Shown here piece by piece: positions 19,209 to 28,300 of a stretch of 64,000 bases of DNA (within the stretch, counting starts at the first letter, position 1; the number at the start of each line of letters is the position of its first letter). Source of the stretch: Streptomyces zhihengii (GTDB taxonomy: Bacteria > Actinomycetota > Actinomycetes > Streptomycetales > Streptomycetaceae); assembly GCF_016919245.1 (NCBI RefSeq), contig NZ_JAFEJA010000003.1:554215-618214 (forward strand), read 5' to 3'. A program made the translations under genes and the position numbers. Below the pieces are notes generated by a model, which saw only the letters and a list, made by a program, of their open reading frames with translations, did no database searches and had not been told where the DNA came from.

Positions 19209-20096
19209 ATGGCAGCGATCTCTGTGCCGCGGACGGACTGCAGGGCGACTGACGCACTGGCGGGTTCGGGGGAGCGGGTCTCGGACGTTGCCGACCTGCC
19301 CTGGGTCGAGGACGCCGGGAAGGTTGCTCCGAAGGATGCCCGTGCTCTGTCGAAGGTGTTCTTCGACCGGCTGCAGGTGCTGGAGGAGGGAACGCACGCG
19401 TATCAGTACGCACGCAACACGCTCATCGAGATGAACCTCTCCTTGGTGCAGTTCGCCGCCCGCCGGTTCCGTAGCCGTGAGGCCGGCGACATGGAGGACG
19501 TTATCCAGGTCGGCACCATCGGTCTGATCAAGGCGATCGACCGGTTCGACCTGTCCCGTGAGGTTGAGTTCAGCACCTTCGCCATCCCCTACATCGTCGG
19601 TGAGATCAAGCGCTTCTTCCGGGACACCAGCTGGGCCGTACACGTGCCCCGCCGCTTGCAGGAGCTGCGCGTCGACCTGGCGCAGGCCAAGGAACTCCTC
19701 GCTGCGCGCCTCGACCGTGACCCGAACGTGAGGGAGCTGGCAGACCACCTTCAACTGACCGAGGACGAGATCATCGAGGGTTTGATCGCCTCCAACGGCT
19801 ATACGGCCGGTTCGCTCGACGTGCCTGGCGAGGGCGAGGGCCCGGCGGGCGTCGCACGCACCTATGCGGACGTTCTGGGCGCAGTTGATCCGGCCCTGGA
19901 GAAGTCAGAGGATCTGCAGGCGCTGGCTCCGCTTCTCGGGGAGCTCGGTGAGCGGGATCGCCGTATCATCGCGATGCGGTTCGGTCAGGAGATGACCCAG
20001 GCCCAGATCGGCACCGAGCTCGGCGTTTCTCAGATGCACGTGTCCCGGCTCCTGTCCCGCGCGCTCGCCCAGCTCCGCACCGGCATGCTCGCCTGA
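19209..20096 (+). CDS. SigB/SigF-type RNA polymerase sigma factor, 295 aa
   Basis: Regions 2, 3 and 4 are complete. Region 2 reads DVIQVGTIGLIKAIDRFD followed by FSTFAIPYIVGEIKRFFRD, region 3 contains VPRRLQELRVDLAQAKELL, and region 4 has the HTH TQAQIGTELGVSQMHVSRLL. Length and motifs match the stress/differentiation group (SigB, SigF, SigG, SigH paralogues of Streptomyces). The ATG at 19209 has GGAGGG eight bases upstream. No anti-sigma factor is adjacent, so it is a solitary paralogue whose control is unknown. Confidence 0.93.
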   Translation: MAAISVPRTDCRATDALAGSGERVSDVADLPWVEDAGKVAPKDARALSKVFFDRLQVLEEGTHAYQYARNTLIEMNLSLVQFAARRFRSREAGDMEDVIQVGTIGLIKAIDRFDLSREVEFSTFAIPYIVGEIKRFFRDTSWAVHVPRRLQELRVDLAQAKELLAARLDRDPNVRELADHLQLTEDEIIEGLIASNGYTAGSLDVPGEGEGPAGVARTYADVLGAVDPALEKSEDLQALAPLLGELGERDRRIIAMRFGQEMTQAQIGTELGVSQMHVSRLLSRALAQLRTGMLA

Positions 20097-20162
20097 CACT
20101 CCCCAGGACGGGCGCCCCATGGTCCTTCGCCGAGGCGCCGGCGCGCACGGTGTTCGGCTAGC

Positions 20163-20666
20163 TCAGGCCACTTGACGGGTGCGGGGTCTGCTGAGGTCTT
20201 CGCCGGGGAAGTCAAGCTGGACTGCGAGGGCAGCGAGTCCCTCGCCGAGTGCGCGGCGTTCGGTTGGGCTCAGGTTCCCGATGGCTCGGTGGAGCATGGT
20301 GTCGCGCTTCTCGCGGATGCCGCGCAGGTGCGTCTTTCCAGCGTCGGTCAGCTGCAGGGTGATCTCGCGCCTGCTGCCGGGGCAGGGGCGCCGCTCGAGG
20401 AATCCCATGGCTTGGAGGCGGTCGCACAGCCGGCTGACGTTGGACGGCGAGGACGCCAGCAGGGTGCAGGCCTTCCGCATACGGATGCCGTCGTCGCGGT
20501 CGATGACGTAGAGCAGCCGAAGCTGCGAGGTGGACATGGGCGCGGTTGCGTGGCTGGCAGAGTTCCTGGCGTGCTCCCACAGCACGTCGAGGAGTTCGGT
20601 GATGAAGCCTGCTGACTGGCTGGTCTCATCACCTGTGGTGCTGGGGGCAGTGTCCGGTGCTGGCAT
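20163..20666 (-). CDS. MarR-family transcriptional regulator, 167 aa
   Basis: Winged HTH typical of MarR: LRLLYVIDRDDGIRMRKACT leads into the recognition helix (SSPSNVSRLCDRLQAMGFLE), followed by the wing (RRPCPGSRREITLQLTDAG) and a C-terminal dimerisation helix. The ATG at 20666 follows GGGGAAG. It converges with the sigma factor gene; no divergent target gene is obvious, so it may be autoregulatory or act elsewhere. Confidence 0.88.
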   Translation of the reverse strand: MPAPDTAPSTTGDETSQSAGFITELLDVLWEHARNSASHATAPMSTSQLRLLYVIDRDDGIRMRKACTLLASSPSNVSRLCDRLQAMGFLERRPCPGSRREITLQLTDAGKTHLRGIREKRDTMLHRAIGNLSPTERRALGEGLAALAVQLDFPGEDLSRPRTRQVA

Positions 20667-20971
20667 GTCTTCCCCATGGTGTGGTGCCTGTACCCGGCGG
20701 TCGGCCGGGCAGTGGCTCATCTGGTGCTGTTGGGCCCGGTGGGGCGGGCCGTCTTCGTCTCGTCGCCGGAGCTTGCGGGCTTCTCGGCACGGGTGGGGAG
20801 TGGTCGCCAATCAGCCGATGACCTTATTGCTGGTCCTCCGGAAGCAACCCGCCGCCTCCGCGGCCGGATAGATCACGAAGCCGTTCCTGCCTGGAGTGCT
20901 GCTGGCAGGGGAGCCGGTGCGGACGTGGGTCCCTCGAGCCCGTCGGCCTGAGGGACCCACGCGCCGTTTCG
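20667..20971. other. intergenic region upstream of the MarR gene and downstream of the helicase
   Basis: About 300 bases. It contains the hairpin at 20924-20961 and presumably the MarR promoter; no gene is supported. Confidence 0.4.
20924..20961 (-). terminator. 12-bp hairpin downstream of the helicase gene
   Basis: Arms CGTGGGTCCCTC (20924-20935) and GAGGGACCCACG (20950-20961) are perfectly complementary with a 14-base loop. It starts about ten bases after the helicase stop on the minus strand and so fits a transcription terminator. Confidence 0.6.
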
Positions 20972-23620
20972 CTACTCCTTGACTGGGGTCGCCTTCAGCA
21001 GGGGCAGCCACTGTGATGGCAGCGCCTGCTCGGCCCGGAAGATGTCGGCGAGTTCGGCGAGGCTGAGCACTGTGATCGTGCGTGCTCGGGCAGTGCGCCA
21101 CGACCGGATGAGGCGGTCGAAGACGTCCAGGACCGTTGGCTGGCGTACGAGGTAGGTCTCGTCGTTGGCGAGCATGCGCGCGGCGGCCATGATCTTCGGC
21201 TTGGGGGACATGAGGAGCGCGATGGAGCCGCTGGGCGCAGAGGCCTTTCGTTCTGCCTCCGTGTACCTGAGGTGTCCTTGTGCCTGGCGGACATTGTCCG
21301 GACCGATCTCACCGGTGGGCGTGGCTTCACTCTTCGCCTCCCAGGTGACCCAGCGGGCGTCGTCGAAGATCCAGACGGCATCAGGGGCTGCGGGGTTGGC
21401 GTCGTCGTCGTTGCCGTAACTTTCCGAGGCGCCGGCGAAGCTGCCGAGGTGGACGAGTCCGGCTTCGTAGGCGCGGTACTCGGTGCCTGCGAGGCCGGCC
21501 CGCGCTTCGGTGAGGGCCCGTTCGAAGGGCTCGGGACGGTGCAGTTCGGTACGGGCGATGACGGCGAGCATCGCGGCTTCATCAACGGGGGCGAGGTCGC
21601 CGAGGACGGGCGCGTGGGCCCGGTCGCTCGGCGAAGCGATGTGGGCGAGGAAACTGCTGGTCTGCGCCTTACGCTGGAGCTCGCGGTAGTAGCGGACACC
21701 GGTGGCGCGGTGCGTTGAGTCTCCGCCCTGCTGCGCGAGCCGCTCGGCGATGCTGTACCCGAGGTAGTTCCACAGCGCGGCATAGCGCTGGGGTGTCCGC
21801 TCGCCCTTGAGCTGGTCCAGGACGCGCTGTACGGCGGTGAGGGCCCAGTCCCATTGGTTGTTCCAGATAGCTTCCCAGGCCGCGACCTCGTGCCGGGCCG
21901 CGTTGTGCAGCTCACGGGAGCTGGGGGCGACGGTTCGGGTGTACTGCTCGCGCTGGGAGGAGATATGGGTGTCGACCCCAGCCCAGTCCTGATCATGCCT
22001 GCGGAAGACGGCGAGGTTGTCGAGCATCTCGCTCGAGGTGGTGCCCAAGCTGTTCGTCCGTCCGAACTCGACCTCGGCGTGGACTTCCGGGTGCAGCGCC
22101 CCCTGAACGTCTGGACCGGACAGGTACGACGTCAGGGACCGGCCGAGCACCATGACGGCCGCCCAGTCTTTGTTGTTGCGTGTGGCCCGGCCCGAGCCCT
22201 GCACGATGCGCGCGCGGATGCGCTCCTGAAGCACTTCCAGGGCGCCGAGTGATTCGTGCAGGAAGCGTTCCTGCAGGTCTCCTCGGGCGGGCAGGCCTGC
22301 GAGTACGACGAGCCGGCAGTCGTCTCCAGGGAGGTCTATGCCGTCGTAGCGGTTGGTGAGGAGCAGGACCGCCTGGTCCATCGCGGTGAAGGCAGTGAGG
22401 TCGTCTTCGACGTCGTTGGCCTTCACGACGGGGTGTGTCTCGGGCAGGCACTCCTTGGCGAAGGTCTCGGCTGTACGGCTGTCGGGGGTGAGGATGACGG
22501 CTCGTCCCGCGCTGCTGACAACCCCGGAGACGAAGGCGGGTACCCGCGCGGGCGCTGTGGACAGGTCGTCTGTCAGTTCGGGGAACATGAAGAACCGTCG
22601 CCCGGTGCCCCGGGTTTCCCAGCCCTTGGGGACGGGGATACGGTCGATCTTCCTTCGCCCGAAGGCACGCTCGAGCTCGCCGCCGTCTCCGAGGGTCGCA
22701 CTCATGTATACGCGGCGGACAGGGCTGTTGAAGGCCTCGTGCTGCGCCGTGGGCGCGATGAGGGGGCGGATGAGGATCTGTCCGTACGAGACGTAGATCA
22801 GGCATCGGTCGAGGCGTCCCTGGAGGAACTTCCAGGCATGGAAGGCGTTCGTACTCAGCTTCGAGCCGTGGGCTGCTGCCGCGACGGCTTCTTCGAGGGG
22901 GAGGGACTGCTCGGCAACACCGATGGGGGAGGCGAGGTACACGTACGCCGAGGAGTCTTCTGTCTTCGGAGCGCGCAGCCGGGTGTCGACGAGTGGATCC
23001 AGCGCGGGCTTCAGCACGGAGAGAACGTCGAGGTACGCACTCTCCTCGGTCTTGCGGGAGATGGCGAGACTCCACGGACCGGCCACGTACCCCTCGGCCG
23101 CGTGAGCGTCGTCCAGGACGAGCATGCCAGCGTTGTCGAGAGCCGGATTCGAGTTGAAGACATGGCTGTAGACGCTGACGGCGACGGCTTCCCCTGCCTC
23201 GTACTGCGCCTGGTGGGCTGGATTCCATGTATTCACGCGATTGACGAGCAGTACGTTCGGAATTCCATACTCGTCGAACTTCGCTGCCGTCTGCCGCGCC
23301 AATTGCCGCGTGGGACAGAGGTAGGCGACACGTTCGCCGTGTTTGCGGCGCCGGTACTCGCTGATCAGTCCTCCGACAAGAGTTTTACCCGCCCCGGTCG
23401 GCAGCTCAATTGCTACGTCTGACGCGTCCGACTTCGTTTCGTGCCAGTCTCGAAGGACATCCTGTTGGTGTCCCCACACGAATTCGGGCCCACGGTTCGT
23501 CAGGGCAAGAATCCGATACAGGTCGACCGGGTCTTCTGGCATGGCCGCCTCGGCGGACTTGAGCTTGAAGGCCACTGCACTCCGTTCCCCCCGCTGAGCT
23601 GACAAGAGCTCAGCATCCAT
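20972..23620 (-). CDS. DEAD/DEAH-type helicase with C-terminal PD-(D/E)XK-like domain
   Basis: Superfamily 2 helicase motifs in order, counted from the ATG at 23620: Walker A PTGAGKT (74-80), motif Ia near CPTRQLARQ, Walker B VLDDAH (168-173), motif III MSATLGDGG, and motif VI QGSGRATRNN. In the C-terminal third, PDAVWIFDDARWVTWEAKS followed by VRQAQGHLRY resembles the D...ExK core of a PD-(D/E)XK nuclease. At 882 residues it is longer than simple helicases. A TTG at 23641 is an alternative start. It precedes, on the opposite strand, an HNH gene and a NACHT-nuclease gene, which suggests a defence role; that is inference. Confidence 0.8.
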   Translation of the reverse strand: MDAELLSAQRGERSAVAFKLKSAEAAMPEDPVDLYRILALTNRGPEFVWGHQQDVLRDWHETKSDASDVAIELPTGAGKTLVGGLISEYRRRKHGERVAYLCPTRQLARQTAAKFDEYGIPNVLLVNRVNTWNPAHQAQYEAGEAVAVSVYSHVFNSNPALDNAGMLVLDDAHAAEGYVAGPWSLAISRKTEESAYLDVLSVLKPALDPLVDTRLRAPKTEDSSAYVYLASPIGVAEQSLPLEEAVAAAAHGSKLSTNAFHAWKFLQGRLDRCLIYVSYGQILIRPLIAPTAQHEAFNSPVRRVYMSATLGDGGELERAFGRRKIDRIPVPKGWETRGTGRRFFMFPELTDDLSTAPARVPAFVSGVVSSAGRAVILTPDSRTAETFAKECLPETHPVVKANDVEDDLTAFTAMDQAVLLLTNRYDGIDLPGDDCRLVVLAGLPARGDLQERFLHESLGALEVLQERIRARIVQGSGRATRNNKDWAAVMVLGRSLTSYLSGPDVQGALHPEVHAEVEFGRTNSLGTTSSEMLDNLAVFRRHDQDWAGVDTHISSQREQYTRTVAPSSRELHNAARHEVAAWEAIWNNQWDWALTAVQRVLDQLKGERTPQRYAALWNYLGYSIAERLAQQGGDSTHRATGVRYYRELQRKAQTSSFLAHIASPSDRAHAPVLGDLAPVDEAAMLAVIARTELHRPEPFERALTEARAGLAGTEYRAYEAGLVHLGSFAGASESYGNDDDANPAAPDAVWIFDDARWVTWEAKSEATPTGEIGPDNVRQAQGHLRYTEAERKASAPSGSIALLMSPKPKIMAAARMLANDETYLVRQPTVLDVFDRLIRSWRTARARTITVLSLAELADIFRAEQALPSQWLPLLKATPVKE

Positions 23621-23811
23621 CCCCGTTGCTCGGCTGCTCAAAGTACTGCAGCATGCCGGGCCGCTGGCAACAACTGGATGCCGAGGTGGTGATGCATGTC
23701 CACGCGTCCGAAGGAGAGACCACGACTCGGACCTGTCCGTGGAGGCAGACGAACGATCTCGCCACGGGCTGTCGCATGCACGCTCCCGGGGCGGTGTCCG
23801 CCGTTACACGG

Positions 23812-23920
23812 TCAGGAGCTGGTAGCTATGCGGCAGGCGGGGCATACCTTGGGGCTTCGGGCCCCATAGCGGTGGATCGGGGCAGCACACAGCGTGCAGG
23901 GCCTATCTAAAACGCAAGCT
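23812..23920 (-). pseudogene. zinc-ribbon C-terminal fragment
   Basis: The minus-strand frame reads RPCTLCAAPIHRYGARSPKV then CPAC and stops shortly after. Two CxxC pairs about 17 residues apart suggest a zinc ribbon from the end of a longer protein. No start or upstream domain is present. Confidence 0.35.
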
Positions 23921-24083
23921 CGCCGCCCGGCTCGCGCACCAGGGCATCGAGGCCCTCCGTGATCTGGCCGACGAGATCGCCCGAACTGGCGGGCACGGCT
24001 GCGAGTAGGAGACCCTCTACGACGAAGTCCTGCCCACGCTCCCTGGCCTGCTGAAAGCCGGCCACCTGAGCGGCAGTTGCTGA
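23904..24083 (+). pseudogene. helical C-terminal fragment with an in-frame TAG
   Basis: The frame reads YLKRKLAARLAHQGIEALRD and on to HGCE, then TAG at 24006-24008. It continues in frame with coding-like sequence (ETLYDEVLPTLPGLLKAGHL) to a TGA at 24081. Composition is clearly protein-like on both sides of the TAG, so a sense codon probably mutated. No start is visible. Confidence 0.35.
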
Positions 24084-24341
24084 CCTCGCGCCAGGCGGAC
24101 AGGGCGGGGAGGCAGGGCTGTCTTCCACACCTGGTCCTCCCGCCATGGGTGCCAGCCGCGAATGGAGAATCTCGGCTGTGCCGTGTCTGGGAGAGGCGGG
24201 TGCGCGCCTGCGGGCAGGCGACGGTTCGCGACCGGCGCCGCAGGCAGCACGACGACGCACGTGGAGCGCGCCGGGTCGGTATCGCCCCGGCGCGCCACAA
24301 AAAGCCAGCGACCGAGGGGCGAGGGCCATTACGCTCCCTGA

Positions 24342-25211
24342 ATGTCTGACAAGCGGCCTCCGGGCACGTTGGGTGTTGACCTGCGCAAGCCGGGACTTCG
24401 TCCCTGCGGGCTGTGCGGTGAGGTGCGCGGGATGACGAAGGCGCATGTGCCGCCGAAGGTAGCCGGCAACCGAGGCAAGGTGACCAGCGCAACCGTTCGG
24501 GTCCACAACAACGTACGCAGCGTGGGTCGACTCGACGCGGGCGGCATGTGGATGCGCGGACTCTGCGGCGACTGCAACAGTCTCGCGGGACTGAACTACG
24601 ACAGCGCTTATGGCGACTTCGCCAAGGCTTTGGACACCTACCAGCGGGCGCGCTCGCTCCTGCTTCTTCCGCGGGCTGCCCCAGCGCCGCCCGTACGCGT
24701 CGCACCAGGCCGGGTCGCCCGGTCGATACTGATCGGGATGTTCGCCACCACTCCACAGCTGCGGGTGATGTTCCCGGGACTCGCCGTCGACCTTCGCGAG
24801 CGGCGCTCTCACATTACGCTGCCCGAGGGAGCCTCGCTGCGCGTGGCCCTGTATCCCCTGAGGTGGACACGCCTGGCCAGCATGTTCAGCAACTACCGGG
24901 TGCTGGGGCGCAGGCTCTACTACAACGTGTTCTCCGAGGTCTACTTCCGCCCGCTGGCGTGGGCCCTGATACCCAGCGACCGCGGGTACGACGAGCACAT
25001 GGGCGAGTCCGTCTTCGACAACCTCGGATGGGCAACCGTGGACGACTGGCTCCAGTACGGCGATGACGTCACAGGGGTCGATCTGCGCGACCTCTGCCGC
25101 CGCGGCATCCCCCACGTGCGGCACCCGCTGTCCGGGCACGAACAGGACAACTGGGTCCAGCTCTTCAACGACAAGATCACGGCCATCATCGAAGGCGAAA
25201 TTCCAAGCTGA
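24342..25211 (+). CDS. HNH-type nuclease-like protein, 289 aa, defence-module partner
   Basis: Residues 20-80 carry an HNH/zinc-finger layout: CGLCG (C22, C25), TKAHVPPK with the likely catalytic His at 35, and CGDCNS (C75, C78, N79). The remaining 200 residues are of unknown fold with many aromatics (VYFRPLAWALIPSDRGYDE). It is followed after about 160 bases, on the same strand, by the large NACHT-nuclease gene, so the two may form one module. ATG at 24342 has no strong ribosome site. Actual nuclease activity is inferred from the motif. Confidence 0.7.
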   Translation: MSDKRPPGTLGVDLRKPGLRPCGLCGEVRGMTKAHVPPKVAGNRGKVTSATVRVHNNVRSVGRLDAGGMWMRGLCGDCNSLAGLNYDSAYGDFAKALDTYQRARSLLLLPRAAPAPPVRVAPGRVARSILIGMFATTPQLRVMFPGLAVDLRERRSHITLPEGASLRVALYPLRWTRLASMFSNYRVLGRRLYYNVFSEVYFRPLAWALIPSDRGYDEHMGESVFDNLGWATVDDWLQYGDDVTGVDLRDLCRRGIPHVRHPLSGHEQDNWVQLFNDKITAIIEGEIPS

Positions 25212-25369
25212 CGTGCTGGGCCACGGGCGGGAACGGGCAGCCCACGGTTGGATAATGGCCCTCACGCTCGATCCACCCGCGTCCCGTCGGCCGCCGGGCG
25301 GGGATACCCCAGAGGGCTCCAGCACCCTCGATGGCCGGCAGCCCACACCGCGCATGCCAGGAGAACACG

Positions 25370-28300
25370 TTGATACAGCAGCAGTTCCCATGGCAGCGGC
25401 GCGTGTTCGTGCTGGACGAGCCCCCTGCTCACGGCCGTTACGGATGGCCGCCCAGCCACGCACAGGCTGGTGTGCTACTAGCCCAGGAGCGGGCCACCGC
25501 GATCATCGTGTTGCGTGGCGAACGCGGCATGGGCAAGACGTACGCCCTGCGCCAGGAACACGATGCCCTCCTGTCCGCCGGTCTGCATCCCGCCTGGCTC
25601 GACCTGAAACGGTGCACCACGACCCGCAGGGCGCAGAGTCACCTGCAAGAAGCACTTACACCCCCCACCGAACCAGGGGAGTGGCACATCCTCCTCGACG
25701 GCCTGGACGAGGGCCTCAATGACCTCCCCCAGTTGGACCAGCTCCTGCTGGAGGCGCTCGAGGATGTGGCCGAAGCAGACCGCGAAAGGCTTCGCCTGCG
25801 GATCACCTGCCGCAGCGCCCGCTGGCCGGCCCGGTTCGAAGAAGCCCTGCGCGCAGACTGGCAACCCGACCAGATAAAGAGCATGGGCCTGACCCCACTC
25901 GGCCCCGACGACGTAGCCGTCGCAGCTGGGATGGTCGGCGTGCCGGACACTACTGCCCTGCTCGAGTCGATCCAGCAGCAGGGACTGGTGGCGCTGGCCA
26001 CCCACCCGGTCACGCTGCTGCAGCTCCTGGACAGCTACACCCTTCACGACCGCCTGCCGGCAACGGTGCACGACGCCTACCTCCAGGCATGCCTGCGCCT
26101 GTGCACCGAGCACCGCCGCCCCACCAACCCGACCCAGCTCCAGGCGCAGGCATCACCCGAACACCTGCTGGCCGTCGCGGCCCGGCTGGCGGCCACGATG
26201 CAATTTGGTTCATACACCGCGGTGACCGAGGACGAATCCGGTACGCCGACAGACCTGCGCCTGTCGCGGCTCGACGGCCTTGATGAACCCGGACACCTTG
26301 GCGGCAACGTCCCGTGCACCCTGTGGAATCTGCGGCAGGTCACCGAATCAAGCCTGCTGGTCCCGACCGGTGACCTGCGCTGGACCTTCGCCCACGACAG
26401 CTATCGCGAATTCCTCGCCGCGCATTTCCTACGCATGCACCATTTGCAGCCGCAGCCCCAGCGCCAACTGCTGTGGATCGGAGACGGCGAAGCCCGCCAC
26501 ATCATCCCCGCCCAGCAGGAAGTCGCCGCCTGGCGCACCACCAGTGACGCCACCCTTTTTGCCGACCTCCTGCACGACGACCCCCTCGTCTTGCTTTTGG
26601 CCGACCTGCCCAGCCTGCCCGACACCGACCGAGAGCGCGTAGTTGACGCCCTGTTCACCCTGCTGGAACGGGATGACACGGTAAGTCTCGACCACAGCCT
26701 GCTGCACCGCCTTAACCACTGCCGACTGGCCGGCCAGCTGCGTACTCGCCTGCAGGAGCCCGGCGAGCCCCGGTTGACGTATGCGGTAGTCAGCATCGCC
26801 CGGGCTTGCCCCCACCCCGAACTCGCCGACGACTTGCTGGACGTGGCCGAAGACGCGCGCTACGACACAGGCGTGCGCACCGCTGCCCTAGCCGGCGTCA
26901 CCGAGCCCACGCCTGACACCCTCACCCGGATCATGGACCTGACCCAAGATCCTTCGCCCGAGGTGATCGCTGCGGCCCTACGCCACCTCTATCCCGGCCA
27001 TCTAACGGCGACCGGCTACCTCGACCGCATCCGCGACCCGGACCCGGCGTTCGTGGGCACCGCCTTCATCCTGCGCAATGAGGCACCGGCACAGCTCGAC
27101 GGCAGCACCATCGCCGAAGCAGCCCAATGGGCCGGACGTGCCCTTCGCGCGGGAGATGCCCAGTCCACCAGCCCCAGCCTGGCCCTGGCCGTGTTGGGCC
27201 GTGCGGTTATTCTCAACGAGGAGACCCCCGCCCTCGACCTCGTGCCCTTCATTGGCGAGGGACTGCTCGGCCTTGCCGACGACGAGGACCGCCTGCACAG
27301 CTCGCTCCTGCAGACCTCTCTGGAGGACCTGGCTCAATCTCTGGACAGCTGTCCCCAGACCCGGCGCCTACTCGCCCGCCATATCCTTCAGCACTCCGAG
27401 GACGATCCCTTCTACACCGTGCTGGCCGGCATCCCCGGCGGTTCCTTCCTGCCCGGTGCCGACCTGCTGTACTGGATGGAACACTGGGACCAACTCATCG
27501 CCATCAATCCGGCCCGCGCCCAGCAGGCTGTCCGCTTCGCGCCCCCCGAAGAGCCTCAAACAAAGGCACGTGCGGATGCCGCGCGCCGCGCCCATCCCAC
27601 GCTCGCCGAGGCCACGGCATTCTGGGAGACTTATCAACGCGATCAGCGAGAACGCTCTGCCCGAGCCGAAGCGCAACGGCGACAACAGCGCTTTGATCCG
27701 GCCGCCCTGAGCACGGCCATCGACGAGGTTCGCGCCGCCCGCGGCCCAGACGTCCTGACCGCGTGGAACGCCCTCCTGAACTACCTGCGGCGCACGCCGG
27801 ACGGATCACCAGCGCGACACACCGGTGGCGTGTCCATGCTGGCCGCCCGGGCACCCTCACGTCCCGCCACCGGCACCGACCCCGCCCGGCGCCTCAGCCA
27901 GGCAGCCACTCACCTCCTGAGCGAACTCCCCCCGCTGACCACAGCCAACTTCCGCCCAGCTTCCACCGCCCGCCCGCCGTCCGCAGAACTCACCGCCTTC
28001 GCCCTCGTCGACAACCCGGTAGCGCTACACGCCAGCCCCGAGCACTGGGCCGGCTGGGCCGTCGCCCTCGCCCAAAACCCCGCCTACAATGCCGAGGAAC
28101 GCCAGCTACAGCGCACCTGGATGCCACTGTGCGTTGCGCGTGCCGAAGACCAGCTGCCCCCGCTGCTGCTGGATACCCTCGACCACGTCACCGACCAGAC
28201 CTTGCGCGACCTGGTAAAAGCCTTGGAAGGGGATCCCTCATACAAGCTCCAAACGCTCCTGTCTGCCTGGGCACGGCACAGCGACCGCAGCCCCGAGCAG

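Larger units (their letters stand above)
23621..24341. other. divergent intergenic region with gene fragments
   Basis: About 720 bases between the helicase start and the HNH gene. It holds only two short fragments, listed separately at 23812 and 23904, and no intact gene. Confidence 0.35.
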
